Below, piece after piece: positions 1-6,406 of a stretch of 50,047 bases of DNA (its first letter is position 1; every line of letters begins with the position of its first letter). The stretch comes from Caballeronia sordidicola (lineage in GTDB: Bacteria > Pseudomonadota > Gammaproteobacteria > Burkholderiales > Burkholderiaceae). Location: positions 1-50,047 of the forward strand of contig NZ_MTHB01000299.1 in the NCBI RefSeq assembly GCF_002220365.1. The letters are read 5' to 3'. The translations under genes were made by a program, and so were the position numbers. The notes beneath the pieces were generated by a model, which did no database searches, was not told the DNA's origin, and worked only from the letters and a program-made list of their open reading frames with translations.

Positions 1-243
1 GCAGTAGCCAGAAATCGGCATGGGCATCGTGTTGATTAGACGCGAGAACAGGACGTTCGCAGTATGTCGTGACAGCAGGATTCGCTTCGAGCATGACCCA
101 GAGTCGAACTTGATTAACCGAAGTGAGTACCAGTGTGCGTTGCAGCTTCGGCGACCACATATGATGAAGCGTCTGCTTCGGCAGCCGGGAAACTGGCAGG
201 GGTTCGGGTGGGTGCATGGCGAGTATTCCGGACCAGCGACATT

Positions 244-375
244 GGACTACTTTAGGTCAAATTCAGCAAAATGGACAAATTTGTGGCAATTAAAAATGAC
301 GTAAAGTTGTCCAGCGCTGCCCGCTGTGCCTTATAAACTGGTCTTTGGGGCCGGACGACTTTGTGTCATTTGACA
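244..375 (-). repeat. transposon-end-like repeat, copy A
   Basis: This 132 bp block has a second copy of exactly the same length at 37554-37685, roughly 75% identical by eye and in the same orientation. It contains four related 16-mers at 244-259, 273-288, 297-312 and 353-368, of the form GGACGACTTTRTGTCA or its complement; the third is inverted. The right edge, read on the minus strand, starts TGTCA. A TGTCA terminus followed by repeated roughly 16-20 bp sites is the architecture of TniA/TnsB-type (Tn5053/Tn7-like) transposon ends. The matching opposite end and a transposase were not seen, so the element body would lie to the left, outside the window, or be lost. Confidence 0.55.
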
Positions 376-454
376 TCATCGCATTTTAAGAATATGCGAT
401 TCGCCGCGAACAACGCCGCACCGGTCGCTCACGCTAGGCGAAACGCCTCGCCAC

Positions 455-730
455 TCACTCTGGTTCGCTGGCCCATATGATCCCCAGACCCGCGGCGTGG
501 CATAGCAACGCCCACGCGGAATAGGGGATGCGCGCGTCCTCGGCAATCCACTTGCGAACCTGGCGGCAGCCGCCCGTCTCCTGGGTGGCTATGCCGAGAT
601 ACTTCCCGGCTTTGCTCCCGGTAAAACCGGCGCGCTCGATAACCTCGCGAATTTCGGGACCGGTCGGTTGCGACCAGCCGTCAGCTGCTGGGCGCAGGCA
701 TTCTGGTCTGATTGAAGTTACTTGATCCAT
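455..730 (-). CDS. small HTH-like putative regulator, 91 aa
   Basis: The ATG at 730 is chosen because GAGGAAG lies just upstream; the open frame continues further upstream but without a ribosome site. The middle (about residues 20-75) reads like a compact helix-turn-helix: PTGPEIREVIERAGFTGSKA, then a glycine-rich turn and a QVRKWI helix that could be the recognition helix. It resembles small Xre-like proteins of plasmids and integrative elements. I cannot assign a target. It lies next to the antirestriction gene and hairpin cluster at the leading edge of the element, which would fit a regulator of early-transfer genes, but that is inference from position only. Confidence 0.6.
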   Translation of the reverse strand: MDQVTSIRPECLRPAADGWSQPTGPEIREVIERAGFTGSKAGKYLGIATQETGGCRQVRKWIAEDARIPYSAWALLCHAAGLGIIWASEPE

Positions 731-771
731 CGTTTCTTCCTCACAAATTGATGACTTACGCTGCCAGCGAA

Positions 772-1043
772 ATGCCCTTCGGCATCCAGCCCCCGCTAAA
801 GCGGGGGATACACCGTGGCCTTTGGCCACTGGACGACCCCGAACGGTGGTCCACAACGGCCCAACTGTCGCGCCCCTACGCTTCGCTTCGGGTCCGCGGC
901 TCTCCCCGCGCTACTAGCGCGGGTTCCCGTGCCGCTCGCTCCAGGCGCGACGGTGCGCGCGATAGTTTAGCGGTCGGCTTACCCCCAGTCTGCAAGAAGG
1001 GGGGCGTTCCCGAAGCGAGCGGGTGCCCGGCCTTTGGGCCGGG
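772..1043. repeat. cluster of perfect short hairpins
   Basis: A gene-free, GC-rich stretch packed with tight inverted repeats: 772-785 (5 bp stem), 790-807 (CCCCCGC/GCGGGGG, loop TAAA), 815-829 (GTGGCC/GGCCAC, loop TTT), 905-923 (CCCGCGC/GCGCGGG), 1009-1023 (CCCG/CGGG) and 1026-1043 (CCCGGCC/GGCCGGG, loop TTTG). A longer pairing, TCGCGCC 868-874 with GGCGCGA 944-950, could close a multibranched fold around the 905-923 stem. None is followed by a U tract, so they are not ordinary terminators. Possible roles are a structured RNA, a single-strand initiation or leading-region signal used during conjugation, or a protein-binding array. ORFs drawn through it look like noise. Confidence 0.6.
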
Positions 1044-1054
1044 TCCTCCGGTAA

Positions 1055-1474
1055 CTAGTCGATGGCCCTCATTATTAAATCAGATTCCGCATGTTCAGTT
1101 GCGAAATCGCGAAGCCAATGATATTGATTGATTAATTTATCGTCGTCATATCGATTGGCCAAATCACATTGCGCGAACAGCGATGCCACGATACCCGCAG
1201 CATCCGCGCTCATTTCGCTAGAGAAGTAATTTCCCGATACGTCGATTTTAAATCGTTTATCGTCGCATGGAGCCATATAAAAGCCGCCGTTTGACAAGTC
1301 ATAGAAGTTCCAAAGCCCTCCGCCATAGTTATTCGAGAGTTTTTCTAGCCATCCGTACACCAGAAACTCGCCTTTCAGCATAAGGCTTCCTAGGTGCCTT
1401 GGAAGAAAGTGAGGCCGAAAGTTTTCAGGGACTAGGTTTGCGGTAATTACAGATACATCAGAAGTGTTAGACAT
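1055..1474 (-). CDS. klcA: ArdB/KlcA-family antirestriction protein
   Basis: 139 residues, a usual length for KlcA/ArdB. The family's hallmark block is clear in the middle: LWNFYDLSNGGFYMAP, then SGEMSADAAG-type sequence (here SSEMSADAAGIVASLFA) and the C-terminal LINQYHWLRDFATEHAE...I.RAID. KlcA/ArdB proteins counter type I restriction enzymes in the recipient after conjugative entry, without being DNA mimics. The ATG at 1474 follows AAGGAAACAGG. It is divergent from the ParB-family gene across about 200 bp and sits beside a hairpin cluster, a typical leading-region position for antirestriction genes. The family call is firm; the exact symbol klcA versus ardB is a matter of naming. Confidence 0.88.
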   Translation of the reverse strand: MSNTSDVSVITANLVPENFRPHFLPRHLGSLMLKGEFLVYGWLEKLSNNYGGGLWNFYDLSNGGFYMAPCDDKRFKIDVSGNYFSSEMSADAAGIVASLFAQCDLANRYDDDKLINQYHWLRDFATEHAESDLIMRAID

Positions 1475-1676
1475 CCTGTTTCCTTAAAACGGGCCTTAGC
1501 GATATGCTCGGCCACATCAATATAATAAGGAGTTAGAGGTGGTCGGTAAAGACAATTCAGCGATAAAATGTGTAACTCTGAGTTTACAATTAAGAGATTT
1601 ATAAATAGGTACAAAAGGCCTATTATGTATTTAGTGGTCGAGCACATCGCTAAGACCAAAATCGGAGAAGTAAATC

Positions 1677-3704
1677 ATGGGTGATCGTTCAGTTGATGTT
1701 GCAGTAGCAGAGGATGCGAACATTTCGAATGCAATCGGATCGTTATTAGAAACAAAATTTGTTGAAGCACCGATTGCGTTTGTTCCACTGTCGCGCTTAA
1801 GCGTCTCGCCGCTCAACGTGCGGCGCAAGGTGCTGACGGGTATCGAAGGGTTGGCCGCTAGCATTCTAGCCAAGGGCTTACTACAGAATTTGGTCGCCCA
1901 CCCCGAGAAGGGTTCACGCGGCAAAAACCCGAAGCTGTGCGTGTGCGCCGGTCAGCGGCGCCTCGCCGCGCTCCAGTCACTAGCCGAGCAAGGCAAGATC
2001 AGCGCGGATCAGAGCATCCCTGTCAAAGTGCTAACCGAAGCCGAAGCCGTGGCCGCTTCGTTAATCGAAAACGAATCTCGCGAGCCTATGTGCGCTGCAG
2101 ATCAAGCGATCGCGTTTCGCTTGTTACTGGAAGAAGGGCGCAGTATCGACTACGTGGCATCCTTATTTTCGATTTCGACGCTTGCCGTGCAACGCCGTTT
2201 GAAGATCGCCAACGTATCGCCCAAGTTGCTCGACCTGTACCGCGACGATGGCATGAGCACCGAGCAGATTCAAGCGCTTGCCTTGTGTGACGACCACGAA
2301 AAGCAAGAACACCTCTGGTTCGACGCGGCGCAATCGTGGTTACGCGATCCTTATCATCTGCGTGCAGCCATCGTGGAGGAAGAAATCAACGTGAGTGAAA
2401 ATCCGCTGGTCGCTTTCGTGACGCTCGATGCTTACGTCACCGCTGGAGGTTATGTGCGCCGGGACCTGTTCAGCGAGTCCGCCAACGCGGGATACATCAC
2501 GGATATGGCGTTGCTCCAACAACTTGCCACCGAGCGCCTTCTGGTAGTCGCACAGGATATTTCGGCGGAAGGATGGAGCTTTGTCGAAACGAGGGTGAAG
2601 CGCGACTTCAGCGAGCTTTCAGCTTACACGCATATCACGCCGCAAGCGCGCGATATGACAAAGAAGGAAGCCGCACAGTATGCCAAGCTCGAAAATACTC
2701 TGAACAAGGCAAGCAGTGCCCTCGACGCCTATTACAGCGATGAAACCATCGACGAGGACGACGACAAGCGTGGCGCGCTTGAGGACGCCGCACGCGACGC
2801 CCAGAACGCGTGTGAGCAGTTCGTGGAAGCACTGGAAGCGTGGACGCCCGAGCAACTCGCGAGCGCCGGTGCGTTTGTCTTGCTGAACCACGCCGGTAAG
2901 GTTGTGATCGAGCGCGGATACGTGAAGCGAGGCACAACGGCGAGCACCGCCCGTGAAGGCGACGGGCAAGACGCACCGAAGAAAGTGAAACCGGTTCACA
3001 GCGACAAGCTTTGCCGTCGCCTGACCGCTCACCGGACCGCCGCCGTTCAGGTTGAGCTTGCAGCCAAGCCGACCATCGCGTTGGCCGTTCTGATGCAACG
3101 GCTCATCCCCACTGTATTTTCAAGTCTCTACTACTACGGCGAGGAAACCGGCGTACACGTAACGGCCACGTGCTCGCACGAGAAATTGCTGCGTGAGGCT
3201 GACGATATGGAAGCAAGCGCCGCATGGCAGGAGATCGACGCCGAGCGTAGCAAGTGGGCTGCGATGTTGCCGAAACGGCGCTCGAACCTGCTGCCTTGGT
3301 TGATTGAGCAAAGCGACGATGTGATGGCAAACCTCTTTGCCTTCTGTGTTGCAGCGACGCTCGACAGCGTCACCGGCACTGACGCCGCGCACCCAGTCAA
3401 TGCGCTGGCTGACTTGCTCGACGTCGATATGACCAAGTACTGGACGCCGACGCAGGGTAGTTATCTGAACCACGTATCGAAGGCGCGAATTGCAGAAGTC
3501 GTATCGACAGCGGTTTCCCCCGAAGCCGCCGCGCCGCTCGCTGCGATGAAGAAAGACGATGCAGCTGCGACTGCCGAGCTTCGTCTTGCGGGTACGGGCT
3601 GGCTTCCAGAGGTGCTGGCAAAGCGGGATGCTTCGACCGGCGAGGTCGACGAATGCCAGAGCGATGAATTCGCAGACCCGGAAGATCAGGAAATTCCGTA
3701 TTAA
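1677..3704 (+). CDS. parB: large ParB/RepB/Spo0J-family protein, 675 aa
   Basis: Residues about 33-200 form the ParB core: PLSRLSVSPLNVRR at the start of the nuclease-like domain, the CAGQRRLAAL arginine motif, LIENESRE, and then an HTH segment (DYVASLFSISTLAVQRRLKI). The remaining 450 residues are an unassigned extension with an acidic stretch (DETIDEDDDKR). ParB-family proteins bind centromere-like sites or act as plasmid regulators. At 675 aa it is about twice the length of a partition ParB, so a KorB-like or mobile-element role is equally possible. No ParA partner is adjacent; the nearest P-loop protein (11596-12339) is TraL/StbB-like. It is followed by a strong terminator at 3732. The ATG at 1677 follows GGAGAAG. 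Confidence 0.85.
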   Translation: MGDRSVDVAVAEDANISNAIGSLLETKFVEAPIAFVPLSRLSVSPLNVRRKVLTGIEGLAASILAKGLLQNLVAHPEKGSRGKNPKLCVCAGQRRLAALQSLAEQGKISADQSIPVKVLTEAEAVAASLIENESREPMCAADQAIAFRLLLEEGRSIDYVASLFSISTLAVQRRLKIANVSPKLLDLYRDDGMSTEQIQALALCDDHEKQEHLWFDAAQSWLRDPYHLRAAIVEEEINVSENPLVAFVTLDAYVTAGGYVRRDLFSESANAGYITDMALLQQLATERLLVVAQDISAEGWSFVETRVKRDFSELSAYTHITPQARDMTKKEAAQYAKLENTLNKASSALDAYYSDETIDEDDDKRGALEDAARDAQNACEQFVEALEAWTPEQLASAGAFVLLNHAGKVVIERGYVKRGTTASTAREGDGQDAPKKVKPVHSDKLCRRLTAHRTAAVQVELAAKPTIALAVLMQRLIPTVFSSLYYYGEETGVHVTATCSHEKLLREADDMEASAAWQEIDAERSKWAAMLPKRRSNLLPWLIEQSDDVMANLFAFCVAATLDSVTGTDAAHPVNALADLLDVDMTKYWTPTQGSYLNHVSKARIAEVVSTAVSPEAAAPLAAMKKDDAAATAELRLAGTGWLPEVLAKRDASTGEVDECQSDEFADPEDQEIPY

Positions 3705-3731
3705 TCGGGCGTTGAAAGCTTAGGGAGCACG

Positions 3732-3767
3732 GGCGCATCCGAAGAAATTCGGGTGCGCCTTTTTTTA
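3732..3767 (+). terminator. rho-independent terminator after parB
   Basis: A 12 bp stem (3732-3743 with 3748-3759, one G-U pair) with a GAAA loop runs straight into seven T residues. It lies 28 bp after the ParB-family stop codon and separates that gene from the toxin-antitoxin promoter. Confidence 0.9.
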
Positions 3768-3787
3768 TCAGTCTAGCGTCGATCAAC

Positions 3788-3822
3788 TTGCGTGTTATAC
3801 CCATATGTATATAATAGGCGGT
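3788..3822 (+). promoter_or_regulatory. higBA-type promoter with overlapping operator
   Basis: TTGCGT (3788-3793), a 16 bp spacer and a perfect TATAAT (3810-3815) make a good sigma-70 promoter. An inverted repeat, TATAC 3796-3800 with GTATA 3807-3811, runs through the spacer into the -10 box and is a candidate site for autorepression by the antitoxin. Transcription would start at or next to the ATG at 3823, giving a leaderless or near-leaderless mRNA. Confidence 0.65.
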
Positions 3823-4179
3823 ATGGAAAACATCAAGACTCTGCGGTGGATCGCGTCTTCCAAGAAGGATCTGAAAGCGATGCCCGAGGTAGTACAAGAC
3901 ACCTTCGGATTTGCGCTGCATCAGGCGCAGATAGGTCTTAAACACGTGGATGCGAAGGCGTTAAAGGGATTTGGTTCTGCGGGCGTGCTTGAAGTTGTCG
4001 AATCGGCGGAAGGCGGGACTTACCGGGCGGTCTACACGGTGCGTTTTGCCGACGCGGTATATGTGCTGCATTGCTTTCAAAAGAAATCAACGCACGGAAT
4101 CGCGACCCCGAAGCCGGATATGGACCTGATCAGGGATAGACTGAAAATCGCGGAAGAACTCGCTAAGGAAAGGAAATGA
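3823..4179 (+). CDS. HigB/RelE-like (phage Gp49-type) toxin
   Basis: 118 residues. The sequence fits the Gp49/HigB toxin group: MENIKTLRWIASSKKDLKAM at the N terminus, then GSAGVLEVVES.. and TYRAVYTVRFADAVYVLHCFQKKSTHGIATP, the family's central beta sheet with a K-K-S/T-x-G motif near the end. These are mRNA interferases held inactive by the downstream antitoxin. The start at 3823 is preferred because the promoter's -10 box lies over the alternative ATG at 3805. The stop overlaps the next gene by four bases (ATGA). Toxin first, antitoxin second is the usual HigBA order. Confidence 0.85.
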   Translation: MENIKTLRWIASSKKDLKAMPEVVQDTFGFALHQAQIGLKHVDAKALKGFGSAGVLEVVESAEGGTYRAVYTVRFADAVYVLHCFQKKSTHGIATPKPDMDLIRDRLKIAEELAKERK

Positions 4180-4499
4180 CCGACTATGAAGAAAGCAGCG
4201 GCAATGTCTACTCAGACCTAGGGTCAGCCGATGCGGAGGAAATGCTGGTCAAGGCACAACTCGCCTCAAAGATTGGCGAGATTATTAAGGGCCGCCGATG
4301 GACGCAACAGCAAGCAGCGGAAGTGCTGGGCATGACACAGCCCAAGCTGTCCAATTTGCTGCGGGGCCAATTCCGTGGTGTCAGTGAAGCGAAGATGCTC
4401 GAATGCCTCGCGAAACTCGGGCGCGACGTAAAAATCGTCGTCGGCCCGGCGCGCCGTTCGACCAAACCGGGCCATGTCGAAGTGGTGTTTGCTGCATAG
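4176..4499 (+). CDS. HigA/Xre-family antitoxin
   Basis: 107 residues. A short acidic N terminus is followed by an Xre helix-turn-helix at about residues 28-85: LASKIGEIIKGRRWTQQQAA, then LGMTQPKLSNLLRGQFRGVS as turn and recognition helix. It would neutralise the toxin encoded just upstream and repress the promoter at 3788-3815. The start overlaps the toxin stop codon (ATGA at 4176-4179), so translation is probably coupled. It ends 34 bp before a terminator. Confidence 0.87.
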   Translation: MTDYEESSGNVYSDLGSADAEEMLVKAQLASKIGEIIKGRRWTQQQAAEVLGMTQPKLSNLLRGQFRGVSEAKMLECLAKLGRDVKIVVGPARRSTKPGHVEVVFAA

Positions 4500-4533
4500 C
4501 ATAAGCTTGACGCTTTAGGTAAACGGAGCAAAG

Positions 4534-4568
4534 AGCGCTGAACCACACGATGGTCAGCGCTTTTTATT
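4534..4568 (+). terminator. terminator after the higBA-type pair
   Basis: AGCGCTGA (4534-4541) pairs with TCAGCGCT (4554-4561), extended by CCA/TGG after a one-base bulge, and leads into TTTT. It closes the toxin-antitoxin operon and faces the convergent gene ending at 4658. Confidence 0.8.
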
Positions 4569-4657
4569 TATCTACAAATTCTAAAATCTATCTTCCATAT
4601 CTAAAAAAGCATTTTTGCAGACCGCTTTTAACGGCAAGCAATGACGGCAGAATGCAA

Positions 4658-5155
4658 TTAAGAATTGCTCGACTTTGGTTTGAATCGATTTGGAAAGTAT
4701 TGCGCAGTTTCCGCGTCGATTTTCGCCCTACTTTGTTGAGGCGAAAGCAGGCGAAACTGAGCGGGTGTCAGCTTGGCTGTCATCCAGTCTCCCGGTAACG
4801 CAACGGCACTGGTTTCTGCTTGGCGAAGCGAAGCTTCGCTTCGGGGATTTGATGTTGCCAGAGCGATGCCTTTTGTTTCTGACCTTTCGGGCGGGACAAT
4901 CAGCGGCTTCGAATCTTTGTCCCGCGATGTACTAGCGACGTGTTTTTTTCGCAGTCGGTAAAGGACGTTATCGAAGTTTTTCAGACTTAAGGTAATGCCG
5001 TGACGGTTCAGCGTTTCCAACACGGCAGTTCTCTGAACGCCTGCATTCAACGCAACCTCGATCTCGGCAAAATGCTCGGCGACCTGCGCGGTGGTGGAGC
5101 GCTTGTCCGGCGCTTGGGCGAGTTCAAGGAGAGCAGTTTTCAGATCATTTGTCAT
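4658..5155 (-). CDS. unrecognised plasmid-type protein, 165 aa
   Basis: I do not recognise a named family. Residues about 1-70 are helical and well composed (AEIEVALNAGVQRTAVLETL, then LKNFDNVLYRLRKK), which looks like a winged- or ribbon-helix DNA-binding region of the kind seen in relaxosome accessory or plasmid-maintenance proteins. The second half is low in hydrophobics, and in its middle a perfect 20 bp DNA palindrome (4824-4843) encodes EASLRQAE. The ribosome site before the ATG at 5155 is weak. It is convergent with the toxin-antitoxin pair and lies on the same strand as the transfer operon, with the hairpin cluster upstream of it. Confidence 0.6.
   Translation of the reverse strand: MTNDLKTALLELAQAPDKRSTTAQVAEHFAEIEVALNAGVQRTAVLETLNRHGITLSLKNFDNVLYRLRKKHVASTSRDKDSKPLIVPPERSETKGIALATSNPRSEASLRQAETSAVALPGDWMTAKLTPAQFRLLSPQQSRAKIDAETAQYFPNRFKPKSSNS
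4824..4843. repeat. perfect 20 bp palindrome inside a gene
   Basis: CGAAGCGAAGCTTCGCTTCG, a perfect ten-by-ten inverted repeat without a loop. It lies within the coding sequence of the 165 aa protein at 4658-5155. A related GCTTCGCTTCGGG string occurs at about 880-892 in the first hairpin cluster. Confidence 0.85.
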
Positions 5156-5323
5156 TTCGGCTGCAATGTCATCATTTTGGAGAACAAGGATGCATTCTTG
5201 CGGTAATTGTGCCGTACTTTTGAGGATAAAGGAAGCAGGGTCGCTTTAGTTTAAAGGACTCTGAAGTATTAGTGCGCAGTTACCAGCAATGACTGAGATT
5301 CGCGAGGCAACGGAGGCACGTTG

Positions 5324-5450
5324 CATATGTTCGACAAAAATGCTTCGCACTTTTTCCCGAACATATGGTGCCAAAAGGGGTGCCCCCTTTTGAAACCCCG
5401 ACGGCTACGCCGTCAGGATCGCGCCCATTGGGCGCTCCTTGTACACAAGG
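5324..5450. other. inverted repeat plus four hairpins; candidate oriT
   Basis: A perfect 10 bp inverted repeat CATATGTTCG (5324-5333) / CGAACATATG (5358-5367) has an AT-rich 24-base centre. It is followed without pause by four tight hairpins: 5372-5392 (9 bp stem), 5400-5414 (GACGGC/GCCGTC), 5421-5435 (GCGCCC/GGGCGC) and 5437-5450 (CCTTGT/ACAAGG). An inverted repeat next to an AT-rich segment beside the mobilization genes is how many oriT regions look, and the hairpins could serve second-strand initiation. I could not identify a known nic sequence, so this is inference. The last hairpins lie in the 3' end of the small ORF at 5405-5650. Confidence 0.4.
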
Positions 5451-5650
5451 TTCTCGATGTTGCTCAAACATACGAAAACAGCTCGACCAAAAGGCATGTC
5501 ACCAATGAGCCCGGTCCGCGTAATGTCCTGCCGAGGAATACCGATGTTGGTTCTTAGCAAGCGTGCGGCGAAATCACGGCTTTCTACAGTTCGCGTGCAC
5601 AAGCAAGCATATTTAGACTTTTTCGAATTTAATCTTGAATCACAGTACAC
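5405..5650 (-). CDS. small hypothetical protein, 81 aa
   Basis: Starts at GTG 5650 with a weak GGAA upstream. The C-terminal half has protein-like composition (RTNIGIPRQDITRTGLIGDM, then FGRAVFVCLSNIENLVYKER), more convincing than the opposite-strand ORF across the same bases. Its last codons are built from the hairpins at 5421-5450. No family is recognised. It may be a genuine small gene or a remnant. Confidence 0.35.
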   Translation of the reverse strand: MYCDSRLNSKKSKYACLCTRTVESRDFAARLLRTNIGIPRQDITRTGLIGDMPFGRAVFVCLSNIENLVYKERPMGAILTA

Positions 5651-5723
5651 GTGTTTCCAAAAATTCTTAGCTGACGAGACTTACATGTACGTTATTGCTT
5701 GCCGTTAAAACGAGGAGGGTGAC

Positions 5724-6385
5724 ATGTCCTTGAATCGGAATATCATACCAACATTGACACCCGCGTTATCGGGACTAGGCGGTGTTTGGTTAGGAGGATC
5801 GCTAACTTCGAAGCGCGAGCAAATGAGTGAGGTAGCTTTAACGGAAAAAGAAACGAGCTATTTGGCAATTCTTGTCTTTTCACATCTAGATCGGTTTATC
5901 GATGGTTGTGTTGCAGTCGTAGGTGATGATGGCACAAGGTGTGGGCAGCCCGCTGGAGAGGGTGGAATTTATCAAGCAACCGTTAAGACTTCTGACTGCG
6001 ATTCCCCACGCTTAATGTCCATTGGAAGTCGCTACCATCCCATTTAATGTATGAAATACTGAGTTTGCCGTATCAAACTGAAACACTGAATCGCAAGAAC
6101 TCAAATGCGGGTGAATACGACGACCCACCTGACTATTCGAGTTTGTTTTGGGAACGGCAGCACGGATATGCTGCAACTGGTTTGTAGTTCTTGCGAATAG
6201 CTAAATTACTTCGGCAGCATGCGAACCTTCCTCCGCAGTCAGTCAACGGTGAATGGAGTCGCGATGAATTCTTAAGTAACCCAAAAAAGCGGTTTGAGAA
6301 AATGCGGGACGATCACCAGCGAACAATGCAGCCAGTGACGCTGGCAAGCGCGACGGTAAGCGTACCAGGTGCGCCAGCCGGGTAA
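5724..6385 (+). pseudogene. broken gene for a hypothetical protein, frameshift plus stop
   Basis: The ATG at 5724 has a strong site (GAGGAGGGTGAC). The first frame gives MSLNRNIIPTLTPALSGLGG, then a small-residue stretch like a membrane anchor, an HLDRFIDGCVAVV-type helix and GRPAG-like GQPAGEGG, and stops at 6047. The reading continues convincingly in another frame from about 6041 (LMYEILSLPYQTETLN, DDPPDYSSLFWERQHGYAATGL), hits TAG at 6185-6187, and then continues in that same frame (IAKLLRQHANLPPQ..WSRDE) to TAA at 6383. The pieces together resemble one protein of about 215 aa that I know only as a conserved hypothetical. One indel and one nonsense change mark it as dead, unless the assembly is wrong. 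Confidence 0.7.
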
Positions 6386-6406
6386 TCTAGTGCGCCCACC
6401 ATACCG

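Noticed and set aside
20..304. 94 aa plus-strand ORF at the left edge
   Set aside because: It runs into the transposon-end-like repeat, has no ribosome site and has arginine/serine-rich noise composition.
772..1043. Hairpin cluster as a CRISPR array or tandem terminators
   Set aside because: No repeated unit with spacers and no U tracts after the stems.
1583..1626. Promoter boxes in front of the ParB-family gene
   Set aside because: TTTACA and TATAAA are present but only 11 bp apart; no pair with proper spacing could be placed.
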